DNA of 64,000 nucleotides from Bacteroidia bacterium (GTDB lineage Bacteria > Bacteroidota > Bacteroidia > SXHM01), in the NCBI GenBank assembly GCA_022072225.1, contig JAJVIC010000010.1, positions 310,001-374,000 on the forward strand, given 5' to 3'. The translations under genes were made by a program, and so were the position numbers. The notes under the pieces are model-generated. The model searched no databases, was not told the origin of the DNA, and worked only from the letters and a program-made list of their open reading frames with translations. Position 1 is the first letter of the stretch; every line of letters starts with the position of its first letter. Shown here in pieces: positions 25,838-35,457 of this stretch.

Positions 25838-27208
25838 ATGTCAAAGGTTAAATCGGGCTTTTTTTGCCAGAACTGCGGAGCACAGAGTTCTAAATGGATA
25901 GGCAAATGCCCTGAATGCGGTGAGTGGAACACTTACGCAGAAGAAATCATATCAAAACCGGGAAAGAAAGATGCATGGGAAACTGTGTCGGGAAAAAATG
26001 CTGATTCCAAGCCCAAGCTTATTTCTGAAATCAATCAGGGTAGTGGTGAGCAGCGCATTATTACAAATGATAATGAACTGAACCGTGTGCTTGGTGGCGG
26101 TATTGTAAAAGGCTCTTTAATATTATTAGGCGGTGAGCCCGGCATAGGTAAATCAACGCTTTTGCTTCAATTAGCATTAGCTCCCGGTAGTTTAAAAGTT
26201 CTTTATATATCAGGTGAGGAAAGCGAGCAGCAACTGAAAATGCGCGCAACAAGAATTAACGAAAACAATACTTCTTGCTACATTTTTACCGAAACCAATA
26301 CTTCTAAAATTTTTGCTCAAATAAGTGCTTTGCAACCCGAGTTGGTAATTGTAGATTCTATTCAAACACTTTCAACCGACATGATCGATTCCTCGCCCGG
26401 AAGCATTTCGCAAATTCGTGAATGTGCATCAGAGTTTTTGCGCTTTGCAAAGGAAACGTCAACTCCTGTATTTCTTATCGGTCATATCACCAAAGACGGA
26501 AACATTGCCGGACCAAAAATATTGGAACACATGGTAGACACGGTTTTGCAATTTGAGGGCGACCGCAATCATGTTTACCGCATTGTGCGTGCCGTAAAAA
26601 ATCGTTTTGGTTCAACACCCGAGCTGGGTATTTACGAGATGCAGTCAAGCGGTCTGCGCGAGGTAAGCAATCCTTCCGAAATTCTGCTTTCGCAGCGCGA
26701 TGATAACCTGAGCGGTATCAGCATTGCCGCTACTATGGAAGGGCTCCGCTCACTTTTGATAGAAATACAGGCTCTTGTCAGCACTGCAGCTTACGGCACT
26801 CCTCAACGTTCCACTACCGGTTTTGATAGCCGCAGACTGAATATGCTTTTAGCCGTTCTGGAAAAACGCTGTGGTTTCAGGCTGGGCACCAAAGATGTTT
26901 TCCTGAACATCACAGGCGGAATAAAAGTAGATGATCCTGCCTCTGATTTAGCTGTTATTTGCGCGGTGCTTTCTTCAAACGAAGATATTGCAATACATGG
27001 AAATGTTTGCTTTGCAGCAGAGGTTGGGCTTTCGGGCGAAATTCGACCTGTTACTCGTATTGAAGCTCGCATAGCAGAAGCCGAGAAACTTGGCCTTGAG
27101 AAAATATTTATCTCGGCTTACAGCAAGGGTATTGACACCAAAAAACACAACATTGAAGTTGTGAAAGTGAAAAAAGTGGAAGATGTGTTTTCTGCGTTGT
27201 TCGGATAA
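25838..27208 (+). CDS. radA: DNA repair protein RadA (branch-migration ATPase)
   Basis: A RecA-like ATPase that promotes branch migration in recombination intermediates. It shows an N-terminal C4 zinc finger (C10, C13, C24, C27), the Walker A motif GGEPGIGKST, the RadA-specific KNRFGS motif, and a C-terminal Lon-protease-like domain (KRCGFRLGTKDVFLNITGG, AEVGLSGEIRPV). The length of 456 is normal. Its start follows the small lipoprotein gene by five bases. Confidence 0.96.
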   Translation: MSKVKSGFFCQNCGAQSSKWIGKCPECGEWNTYAEEIISKPGKKDAWETVSGKNADSKPKLISEINQGSGEQRIITNDNELNRVLGGGIVKGSLILLGGEPGIGKSTLLLQLALAPGSLKVLYISGEESEQQLKMRATRINENNTSCYIFTETNTSKIFAQISALQPELVIVDSIQTLSTDMIDSSPGSISQIRECASEFLRFAKETSTPVFLIGHITKDGNIAGPKILEHMVDTVLQFEGDRNHVYRIVRAVKNRFGSTPELGIYEMQSSGLREVSNPSEILLSQRDDNLSGISIAATMEGLRSLLIEIQALVSTAAYGTPQRSTTGFDSRRLNMLLAVLEKRCGFRLGTKDVFLNITGGIKVDDPASDLAVICAVLSSNEDIAIHGNVCFAAEVGLSGEIRPVTRIEARIAEAEKLGLEKIFISAYSKGIDTKKHNIEVVKVKKVEDVFSALFG

Positions 27209-27334
27209 TACCTGAACTACTCAATGCTATTTTCAGCAAGTAAAGAAGTATTTCTCTTTTTGCTGCAATTCAGGGTAGCTTTGGGTAAAGTTTATAACGT
27301 GTAAAATAAATTGTTTTTGAATCAAAACACTTTA

Positions 27335-27688
27335 TTAAACATTAAACATTTTTCTGAAAAGATTTCCCGTAAGCGAGCCCATTCCGCCAATAATTCCACC
27401 AAGCAATGCAGTAACCAAGGCAACAATTAATGGCATTTGCGGCAGGTGAAAGAGCAGCGCTATTTTTTTTGATAGCAAAAATCCATTTTGAAAATCAATG
27501 ATACCTGCATACATAAACCAGTAAATAAAAACACCATAAAAACCGGAGAAAAAAGAAAGCGATGTTTTTCCGCCAAATAACAGTTCAATTGCAAACGCTA
27601 CAATCACAATTATCCACCACGGTAGAATGAATTGCAAGCCAAAACTTATACCTGCAATCAGTGCTATTTTCAGAAATATTATTTTCAT
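27335..27688 (-). CDS. Four-helix membrane protein of unknown function, coupled to the acylase gene
   Basis: A 117-residue, very hydrophobic protein with about four predicted transmembrane helices (around residues 4-22, 25-43, 48-68 and 78-105). It ends with a glycine-rich segment (GGIIGGMGSLTGNLFRK). Its ATG overlaps the end of the penicillin-acylase-like gene by four bases (ATGA), so it is translated in the same operon. I do not recognise the family. Confidence 0.72.
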   Translation of the reverse strand: MKIIFLKIALIAGISFGLQFILPWWIIVIVAFAIELLFGGKTSLSFFSGFYGVFIYWFMYAGIIDFQNGFLLSKKIALLFHLPQMPLIVALVTALLGGIIGGMGSLTGNLFRKMFNV

Positions 27689-30108
27689 TTCACAGGAATT
27701 ATTTGTTGCACATACTTTCCTTTTTCCTGATTTTCTCTGCTCATAAAAAGCAGTTCATAATATTCTGATTTTGCCCATTTCTCAACAAACGCAGTGTAGT
27801 TAGCACTTCCCGGATTTCCACTTTGTCCACCCGGATAAACGCCCCACGCTTTTGGTTTGTTGCCCAACTCAACTACCATCCGCCAAGATGGTCCGTTAGG
27901 CGGAGAAACAGCATTTACGGCATATTTATAACCACCTGTAACCAAATTATTAAAACTGAATGCCGGAATTCGGGCAAGGTGTTCAACCGTAATTGCATTT
28001 TGAAATCCCCATTGCGGATGTTCATCTTCAATAATCAGTTCATTAATTTTTAAGCCTGTCCAGTAAAAAGCATCGTAACTCAGGTTCACTGCATTTTTAG
28101 GCGTGCGGTCTTTGGTTGTTTGGTGAATAAACAATCTGTCGTTTGGGAACTCTTTCATAAATCTCAGCACCGCAGATGGATGTGGTTTAATCAGTTTGTA
28201 AGGTTTGTCTTCAAACTCGTCCCAAACAAAAGTGGTGTATTGTTTCCACCATAAATCAAAAGCAGTCGGACCAATCATTTCGGCATCGTGCATGTAATTC
28301 CATTTTTCAAGTGCATCCAATACCAGTTTTTCAACCGAGTCATTTTTCAGTTCATTCTTATTCACATACTCTAACATTACAGGAAGATTTTCCTCTGCCA
28401 TTAAATTATAATTATCGTTTTGCAAGCGGAACATAGTGTCGGCAGAAATATTTTGCATTCGCCTGAGTTCATTGTTAATTCTGCGATTACGGTAATGTTC
28501 AAATATCCCAAGATAATAATACGGATAAGTTTCATCAACGCCATGTTGATTGGCAGAACTTACAAATCCACGCTCCGGATTTTTTACATGAGGATTTTGC
28601 TGTTGAGGAATATATGCCTGCCATTCGTTTTCACGCATACTTCCGTCCATAATGAATTTTCCCTGCTCTTTCCAGCGTGCAGGAAATCTGCCTTGTTGCC
28701 AGATAGCAATATCGTTGTGTGCATCAGCGTATACAAAATTTTGTCCCGGGCATTGATAAAAAGTCAAAGCATGTTCATAGTCTGAATAATTTTTTGCGCG
28801 GTTCATATAATAGAATGTTTTCAACTCGTTGGAAGGCGAGTGTGCTGTCCATTTCAGCGCAAGGTTTTGTTGCTTTGCCCCGCTTTCAGTAAAATTACTC
28901 TCGTAAACAACCGGACCAAGATGAGTGTAATAAACGGTATCGTAAAATGTTTTTCCTCCGCGTACTTTTATTTCTTCCACGCGGGCTGTGGTGTTTAGCC
29001 ATTTTTCATTGAACAGGTATTCTTTTTTAGAGGCATCTTTAAATGTGATTTCATACCAATCGCGCACATCAACCGAAGCATTGGTAACGCCCCAGGCAAC
29101 CCAATCATTAAAGCCGATAACCACACCCGGTGAGCCCGGTAACGATACACCATAAACATTAATATCTGGAGCATTTAATTGAATTTCATACCAAATGGAA
29201 GGTAAAGAAAGTTTCAAATGGGGATCGTTGCAAAGAATAGGTTTGCCGCTTAGTGTTTTACTTCCGGAAACTGCCCAGTTATTGCTGCCAATGTGCGCAT
29301 CTGTTTTTTCAATCGGCTCATAAGTGATTTGTTTTCCTGTTGTAGTAACTTTTCCTGTGTCAATTTTCACCGACACGGAATCGAATACAGTTCCTCTCGG
29401 AATAATGGGGTCAGTGTTCGGAAAATAATCAGGAAAAAGTAGATCAAACTTTTCTTTACCGATCAGATTGAGCATGTTGGTATTCTCAAAATCGCGCTCG
29501 TTGGCTGTGAGCATTTTTGCCATGAATTTCAATAGCAACGCGCTTTTTAGCGTTGTCCATTGTTCGGGTTTATAGTTGAGTAATTTGTATTCAAGCGGCA
29601 GTGTTTTTTCAGTGAGTGAATTGATGTAAGCATTCACACCTTCACTGTAAGCCTCCATAATTTGTTTTGCTAAAGTGTCTTCACTGAAAATTTTCACTGC
29701 ATTTTCGGCAGACCAAAGCATTCCAATTCTTCGTTGTTCCCGGTCAAACGGAATAGCTTTCTCACCGATAATTTCAGAAATTCTTCCGGCTGCTGCATGT
29801 GTCTGAAATTCCATTTGCCATAATCGATTCATGGCTGTTACATAACCTTGTAAAAAATAAAGGTCGTGCATATTGTCAGCAAAAATGTGGGGTACTAAAC
29901 GTTCGTCATAAATTATTTTTGAGGCTTCAGTTACATTTAGTTTTAGTTCAGGTAATATTTCGGGTTCAAGCTTTTCGGCATTTTGCCAAAAGCCATTTAC
30001 AGGGTCTATAAATTTTCCGACCGGAGGCAACATACCTATCTTCATATTCAACGCAAACACAAGCCCAACCGTAAGTAACAAAGAGATAATGAAGCGCAGA
30101 ATTTTCAT
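27685..30108 (-). CDS. Penicillin acylase family (S45) N-terminal nucleophile hydrolase
   Basis: An 807-residue precursor with one N-terminal hydrophobic segment acting as signal or anchor. S45 enzymes self-cleave into two chains, and the new N-terminal Ser is the nucleophile. Here the site is G274/S275 in AHIGSNNWAVSG. The NDPHLKLSLPSIWYEI, GSPGVVIGFNDWVAWGVTN and LARIPAFSFNNLVTGGYKYAVNAVSPPNGPSWRMVV regions match the family. Members hydrolyse amides, including beta-lactam side chains and acyl-homoserine lactones. The natural substrate here is unknown, though quorum-signal cleavage is a candidate. The gene is coupled to a small membrane protein downstream and an esterase gene lies just upstream. 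Confidence 0.92.
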   Translation of the reverse strand: MKILRFIISLLLTVGLVFALNMKIGMLPPVGKFIDPVNGFWQNAEKLEPEILPELKLNVTEASKIIYDERLVPHIFADNMHDLYFLQGYVTAMNRLWQMEFQTHAAAGRISEIIGEKAIPFDREQRRIGMLWSAENAVKIFSEDTLAKQIMEAYSEGVNAYINSLTEKTLPLEYKLLNYKPEQWTTLKSALLLKFMAKMLTANERDFENTNMLNLIGKEKFDLLFPDYFPNTDPIIPRGTVFDSVSVKIDTGKVTTTGKQITYEPIEKTDAHIGSNNWAVSGSKTLSGKPILCNDPHLKLSLPSIWYEIQLNAPDINVYGVSLPGSPGVVIGFNDWVAWGVTNASVDVRDWYEITFKDASKKEYLFNEKWLNTTARVEEIKVRGGKTFYDTVYYTHLGPVVYESNFTESGAKQQNLALKWTAHSPSNELKTFYYMNRAKNYSDYEHALTFYQCPGQNFVYADAHNDIAIWQQGRFPARWKEQGKFIMDGSMRENEWQAYIPQQQNPHVKNPERGFVSSANQHGVDETYPYYYLGIFEHYRNRRINNELRRMQNISADTMFRLQNDNYNLMAEENLPVMLEYVNKNELKNDSVEKLVLDALEKWNYMHDAEMIGPTAFDLWWKQYTTFVWDEFEDKPYKLIKPHPSAVLRFMKEFPNDRLFIHQTTKDRTPKNAVNLSYDAFYWTGLKINELIIEDEHPQWGFQNAITVEHLARIPAFSFNNLVTGGYKYAVNAVSPPNGPSWRMVVELGNKPKAWGVYPGGQSGNPGSANYTAFVEKWAKSEYYELLFMSRENQEKGKYVQQIIPVK

Positions 30109-30117
30109 GATATTGCT

Positions 30118-31017
30118 TTATGCAGTTTTCTTTTCAATGTATGCTCCTAATTTTTCAATAGCCTCTAATGCTTCCGGTAAATATACGCCAAATGCCTGCC
30201 ACACATGAACCATTTTATCCCAATAATCAACTTGTATTTCTATGCCAGTATTTTTTGCTTTTTCTGCAAATCGTCTGGTATCGTCTAACAAAATTTCTGA
30301 AGTGCTGACTTGTATGTAGATAGGAGATAGGTTAGTTAAATCAGCATATAATGGCGAAACCCATGGATGCTGTAATTTTTCCGGTGGCGCATAAAAAAGA
30401 GCAAAATGTCTCACCGATTCCAAATCAAGCATCGGGTCTTCTTCGGCCAGTGAAATTGTTGTTTCGCCTGTTGATGCTAAATCAAGCCAGGGAGAAAGAC
30501 AAACTCCTGCAGCAGGTTTTGGAGCATTTTCGTCACGAATTCTGATCTTAAGGGCTATGGTTAGGCCTCCACCTGCCGAGTCGCCTGCAATAACTATTTT
30601 ATTGTTGTCAAAACCTTGTTGCAGCAACCAGCTATAAACTGCAAAAACATCGTCAATGGCACATGGAAAGGGATATTCGGGAGCAAGACGATACTCAACT
30701 CCCAACACTTTTGTTTTTGACGCAATCGCAATTCGTGCCATCAATGCGCGGTGAGTATTAACAGAGCCCATGGCATAGCCTCCGCCATGAAGGTATAAAA
30801 CCATACCCTGATTAGTGATGTTTTTAGGAATAATCCATTCAGCCTGAACCCCGCTGCAATTTATTTTTTCAATAATAATACCCTCGGGCATTTTAGCCAT
30901 ACGGGTCATTTTTTCCATACCTGAACGATATTGTTCAACAGGCATACCGAGGTTGAAAAACATACGTTTAGTCGAACGAATAAAATTGCGGATAAATACG
31001 TTTTGAAAACTTGCCAT
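30118..31017 (-). CDS. Alpha/beta-hydrolase, hormone-sensitive-lipase-like esterase
   Basis: A 299-residue cytosolic esterase of family IV type. The oxyanion-hole motif HGGGYAMGS, the nucleophile elbow GDSAGGGL, a catalytic Asp region (ILLDDTRRFAEKA) and His in MVHVWQAFGVYLPE are all visible. It prefers short-chain esters in characterised relatives. The stop is nine bases before the S45 gene on the same strand, so both may share a transcript. Confidence 0.9.
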   Translation of the reverse strand: MASFQNVFIRNFIRSTKRMFFNLGMPVEQYRSGMEKMTRMAKMPEGIIIEKINCSGVQAEWIIPKNITNQGMVLYLHGGGYAMGSVNTHRALMARIAIASKTKVLGVEYRLAPEYPFPCAIDDVFAVYSWLLQQGFDNNKIVIAGDSAGGGLTIALKIRIRDENAPKPAAGVCLSPWLDLASTGETTISLAEEDPMLDLESVRHFALFYAPPEKLQHPWVSPLYADLTNLSPIYIQVSTSEILLDDTRRFAEKAKNTGIEIQVDYWDKMVHVWQAFGVYLPEALEAIEKLGAYIEKKTA

Positions 31018-31185
31018 TTTCTGTTGAAATCTTTCTTCTCTAATTACGAAACCTCTTTATGCGTTTACCGTTAAAGACCGTGAATTAACAAAAAAAAGAG
31101 ATTGAATAATGAGCGGAGATAAAAACGGTCTAATTCTTGTTTAATGCCGCAAATTCTAAGAAATAAGAACAGGAATTATATAAAA

Positions 31186-32235
31186 ATGATGAAAAGAATT
31201 ACTTCTCAAATGCTTGTTAAGTCGGTAGTTATCTTTCCGGCTTTATTTGTTTTAATCAATTCGTTTTTCACTTCACAAACTCTTGCACAACCCGTGCCTG
31301 CCGAAGATGAGAACATACCATTTTTGGTAACATTTGGTAGTGCTGGGTTGAAAAGTTGGGGTGATGATGATTATTGTCAGATTTTTTTCCTTTCGGTTCC
31401 GTTAACACAAAAGACACCAATTTATATTCGCGTGTATGATCCTGATTGTGGCGGACAGTTTGACGAAATGTATGGTGCTGAAGATACTAAGACCAAGTTT
31501 TCAATATATGGTGGAGTAGGGGCATATACCGATAAAGACGCTCAAAAAACTGAGCCCGTAGGAAATTTCAAAAGCGGAACATTGCTTGACTCAAAAACAT
31601 TCGGGGTTGATCCTAAATATGACAACGGTTGGTACACCTTTGGGCCATTCAACCCTTCTGACGGAGAGAAGATGCAGGAATACGGCACGTATTATTTTAA
31701 AATCATTGCACAGGGAATTCAAGGTGATGATGGTAATTTGTATACTTATTATTTCAGCACAAGTGCAAGCGAAAATAAGAGAATAGAAGGTAGTAATGCA
31801 TTTACATTTGAGTACACCTTTCGAATGCCCGACAAACCCGGATCTGTTTGCCATTTATATCCCTACATAAGAGAGGATGTTGTTTCAATTCAGCAACACA
31901 ATTTTGATTGGGATGCTGATGGACAAATGCGCATTGTGTCTTATGAGAAGAAAGGTGAATTGGCTGCTTTGTCAAATGAAAATGATTGGAAGTCTAGTAA
32001 ACATGAAATTAAAAAAACAGAACAAAAATCTTCGCTTGATTTTCAATTCGTAAAAGGTAAAGCTGATGCCAAACCCAGAAACAATATCTGTTTTTATATG
32101 ACTAACCAGTTTGGAGAATTTCTTCCGTTTAATGCTATTCCTATTGGCGGTGTTCCAAAATACAAGTATGATGGTCTGATAAATCAGATGCAGCAGAACG
32201 AGCGTTTTAATAGCGTTAAACCAAGTTCTAAATAG
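31186..32235 (+). CDS. Exported protein of unknown family, first gene of a signalling operon
   Basis: An exported protein of about 349 residues. I choose the start at 31186, because the following segment (MMKRITSQMLVKSVVIFPAL, then hydrophobic residues and AQP) is a signal peptide; an ATG at 31144 would add 14 residues of basic leader. The mature part is beta-rich, with GSAGLKSWGDDDYCQIFF, PIYIRVYDPDCGGQFDEMYG and a repeating 'TFGPF' segment near 160. It looks like a C2 or jelly-roll ligand-binding protein, but I do not recognise a family. It ends six bases before the propeller-SpoIIE gene and shares that operon, so it could be a periplasmic partner of the sensor. Confidence 0.7.
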   Translation: MMKRITSQMLVKSVVIFPALFVLINSFFTSQTLAQPVPAEDENIPFLVTFGSAGLKSWGDDDYCQIFFLSVPLTQKTPIYIRVYDPDCGGQFDEMYGAEDTKTKFSIYGGVGAYTDKDAQKTEPVGNFKSGTLLDSKTFGVDPKYDNGWYTFGPFNPSDGEKMQEYGTYYFKIIAQGIQGDDGNLYTYYFSTSASENKRIEGSNAFTFEYTFRMPDKPGSVCHLYPYIREDVVSIQQHNFDWDADGQMRIVSYEKKGELAALSNENDWKSSKHEIKKTEQKSSLDFQFVKGKADAKPRNNICFYMTNQFGEFLPFNAIPIGGVPKYKYDGLINQMQQNERFNSVKPSSK

Positions 32236-32241
32236 TCGGGT

Positions 32242-35200
32242 ATGAGGTGCAATCATCTCATGAAACAACTCACTAGTAAATATTTTACTGTTGTTTGTTT
32301 CATTGTTTCAAGCGTTTTTATTTCGTTTTATACCCAGGCAGACGGGTATAAGTCAAAGTATTTTACATCTGAAAAAGGACTTGCTCAGGATTATGTTCAA
32401 AATATTGTTCAGGACGACAGAGGATTTCTCTGGCTGGGCACAAATAATGGCATTTCGCGTTTTGACGGAATGCAGTTTGTGAGTTTTTTTTCTAAAGACA
32501 CCGTTTCTAATTCATACGATGTAAGTTCAAGTTTTAAAGACTCGAAAGGTCAAATTTGGCTAGGTCTAAATAGCGGGGGAATTGTTAAAATAAAAGATAA
32601 AACCCCGACATTAGTAACTCTTGAAAAAGAGTTGAAAAGCAGTATCAACGGAATTAGTGAAGGTGCTGGTGCAATTTGGTTTGCTTCTCAGACAAATGGA
32701 ATTTTAAGAATTGATTCCTCAGGAAAAGCATCTGTTTTTTCAGACCCTTTTAAAGAATTGCTGGTATTTTCTGTGCTTGTTGATGGAAATAATATTTTAG
32801 TAGGAACCAATGAAGGACTTATTGGATTGGTATATGACAAAACAACATCATCACTTAACATTAAAGGATGGACATTCAGTAATATTCCCTCAACCAAAAT
32901 TCTTTTCCTGTCCAAGCAAGATGGTTTTATTTATGTAGGAACAGAAGACGAGGGGTTATTCGTTCTTGAAATCAAAAACAATAAACCTGAAATTAAATTC
33001 CACTATACAAAAGAGAATGGATTAGCATCAAACGATGTTCAATCAGTTTTGGTTGACAAAGAACGAAACCTTTGGACAGCCAGTTTTGGTGAGGGAATTT
33101 CAAAAATTATCTACAAGGATAATTCAAAAGCTGAATTTGATGTAAAACATTACAATACATCAAATGGAATGAAAAATGATTTTATAAGAGATATAATTCA
33201 GGATCATGAGCGCAATATTTGGGCAGCAACTTACGGCAGCGGAATTGTTATGCTTAATGAAGATATATCTACACGTTTTTTTTCCAATATTGATTTAAGA
33301 AGTGTAAATATTCAGACAATTATTAAAGATAAACGCGGGTATTTTTGGCTGGGAACTGATAAAGGTGTAAGTAGAATCAGTTCAAATGGTGTAGAACACA
33401 GTGTTGTTAATTTTTCAACAACACAGGGTTTTCCGGGAGATCTTGTAAATGCTTTGTACGAGGATATAGAAGGTAATATTTGGATTGGAACTTCTACCTC
33501 AGGTTTGTTTCAATATACACCTTCTACCAACTCTGCCCGTAGAATTCAATTAAGTGATGACCCGTTGTTCAGATTTGTGAATTCAATTAGCGGTGATAAA
33601 CTGGGGTTTGTTTGGGTAAGTACAAAAGGAGGAGCCTATCGTTTTGGAACAAACGGTTTCAGGCTTGATTATTTTACAACCTTGCAAGGTTTGTTGCACA
33701 ATAATGTAAATAAGATTTTTGCCGACTCCAAAAACAGAATATGGATGGCGGCCCAAAATAACCGTATCTCATACTATAAAGACAGTAAATTTCATTATCT
33801 GGAAGAAGGTAGCGCGGCTGAAATTACAACCGTTAACTGTATTACAGAAGATGATGAAGCAAATATTTGGTTTGGAACGGACGGAAAAGGAATATACATG
33901 TATGATGGTAAAAATGCAGAACATTACACATCTGCAAACGGGCTGTATTCTGATTTTTGCTACGATATTATTTCTGACAATTATGGTAATGTATGGATAG
34001 GACACAGAGGCGGTATCAGTATATTTTCAAAAAAGACAAAAACGTTTAAACATTTAGTTGAAGCAGGATTAAATGATAATATCAATACCAACGCAGTTTA
34101 TAAGGACAAAGACGGTATACTCTGGTTTGGAACAACTAATGGCGCGGTAAGATACGACCCATCACTTCATGTTTCATCCGTTTTTGAGAACAAGGTTACC
34201 ATTACGGCTTTGAAATTGTTAAATGAAATGGTTGATATGGAACCCGGACTTAGATTGCCGTATAAAAAATACAGCGCCCGATTTGAATTTGTTGCTGTTT
34301 CCTTTTCCAGACCTGAAAAAATACAGTATAAGTATAAGTTAGATGGTTATAACTCAGAGTGGTCAGAACCATCAAATACACCTTATGCATATTATCCAAA
34401 ACTTGAAGAGGGTACTTATAAGTTTATGGTTCTGGCAAGTAATGCAGATGGCATTTGGAGTACAACTCCGGAAGTATTTGAATTCAGAATAGCTAAGCCG
34501 TTTTGGAAGACATGGTGGTTTATTGTGTTTTTTACTCTTGCAGTTACTTCAGGCATTTATGGAGTAATCAGATACCGAACATACAAACTGGTAAGTGATA
34601 AAGAAGAACTTGAAAAATTGGTTAAAGAGCGCACTACTGAAGTTGTTGCTCAAAAAGAAGAGATTGAAAAAAACAGAGACGAAATACAGCGGAACGTTAA
34701 AAATATTACAGACAGTATAAAGTATGCGAAGAGAATTCAACGCGCCATTTTTCCTGCCAATGCCGATATTAAAAAACTATTGCCCGAGTCATTCGTGTTT
34801 TTCCGCTCAAAAGGTATTGTAAGCGGTGATTTTTACTGGGTAGAACAAAAAGATGAAAAAGTTCTTTTTGCTGCTGTTGACTGTACCGGTCATGGTGTAC
34901 CCGGTGCATTTATGTCGCTTGTTGCTAATAACTTACTAAATCAGGCTATAACAGAACATGGACTTACAAAGCCGTCTGCAATTCTTGATGAGGTTAACTC
35001 GGGTTTGTCGAATACATTGCACCAAACTTACGAAGAGTCTAGTGTTAAGGATGGAATGGATATTGCGCTATGTGCCCTGGATTCTAAAAAAATGAAACTG
35101 GAATATTCCGGAGCTTACAACCCGCTATTGGTTGTAAGAAAAGGTGAGCTAATTGAGATAAAGGCTAATAAATTTCCGATCGGAGTTTTTGTAGGAGAAA

Positions 35201-35457
35201 AACTCAGAAAATTTACTAATCATGAAATGGAGCTTAAAAAAGGTGATTGTATTTATGTTTTCTCTGATGGTTTCGCAGACCAATTTGGAGGACCTTTTTC
35301 AAAGAAATTCAAGAAGCGTGAATTTAAAAATATGTTGATCAGAATAGCCGGACTTCCAATGAATGAGCAATACCAGCAAATTGAAAAAACACTGGAAGAA
35401 TGGCAAGGATCAAACGAGCAGGTAGATGATATTGTGATAATAGGCGTAATGGTTTAA
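32242..35457 (+). CDS. Membrane sensor with two-component-type beta-propeller and SpoIIE/RsbU phosphatase
   Basis: A 1071-residue transmembrane receptor. After a signal/anchor sequence, 'Reg_prop' repeats (IWLGTNNGISRFDG-like: GFLWLGTNNGISRFDGMQF, NIWIGTSTSGLFQY, NIWFGTDGKGIYMYDG, NVWIGHRGGISIF) form two seven-bladed beta-propellers (about residues 35-650). A Y_Y_Y domain (about 665-755), one TM helix (about 755-775) and a coiled coil (about 785-835) follow. The C-terminus is a SpoIIE PP2C-like phosphatase (about 845-1071) with metal-site motifs GDFYW, DCTGHGVPGAFMS and DGFADQFGG. The layout couples an outside signal to dephosphorylation of a cytosolic target, probably an anti-anti-sigma protein. 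Start at 32242, but ATG 32260 gives a cleaner signal peptide. Confidence 0.87.
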   Translation: MRCNHLMKQLTSKYFTVVCFIVSSVFISFYTQADGYKSKYFTSEKGLAQDYVQNIVQDDRGFLWLGTNNGISRFDGMQFVSFFSKDTVSNSYDVSSSFKDSKGQIWLGLNSGGIVKIKDKTPTLVTLEKELKSSINGISEGAGAIWFASQTNGILRIDSSGKASVFSDPFKELLVFSVLVDGNNILVGTNEGLIGLVYDKTTSSLNIKGWTFSNIPSTKILFLSKQDGFIYVGTEDEGLFVLEIKNNKPEIKFHYTKENGLASNDVQSVLVDKERNLWTASFGEGISKIIYKDNSKAEFDVKHYNTSNGMKNDFIRDIIQDHERNIWAATYGSGIVMLNEDISTRFFSNIDLRSVNIQTIIKDKRGYFWLGTDKGVSRISSNGVEHSVVNFSTTQGFPGDLVNALYEDIEGNIWIGTSTSGLFQYTPSTNSARRIQLSDDPLFRFVNSISGDKLGFVWVSTKGGAYRFGTNGFRLDYFTTLQGLLHNNVNKIFADSKNRIWMAAQNNRISYYKDSKFHYLEEGSAAEITTVNCITEDDEANIWFGTDGKGIYMYDGKNAEHYTSANGLYSDFCYDIISDNYGNVWIGHRGGISIFSKKTKTFKHLVEAGLNDNINTNAVYKDKDGILWFGTTNGAVRYDPSLHVSSVFENKVTITALKLLNEMVDMEPGLRLPYKKYSARFEFVAVSFSRPEKIQYKYKLDGYNSEWSEPSNTPYAYYPKLEEGTYKFMVLASNADGIWSTTPEVFEFRIAKPFWKTWWFIVFFTLAVTSGIYGVIRYRTYKLVSDKEELEKLVKERTTEVVAQKEEIEKNRDEIQRNVKNITDSIKYAKRIQRAIFPANADIKKLLPESFVFFRSKGIVSGDFYWVEQKDEKVLFAAVDCTGHGVPGAFMSLVANNLLNQAITEHGLTKPSAILDEVNSGLSNTLHQTYEESSVKDGMDIALCALDSKKMKLEYSGAYNPLLVVRKGELIEIKANKFPIGVFVGEKLRKFTNHEMELKKGDCIYVFSDGFADQFGGPFSKKFKKREFKNMLIRIAGLPMNEQYQQIEKTLEEWQGSNEQVDDIVIIGVMV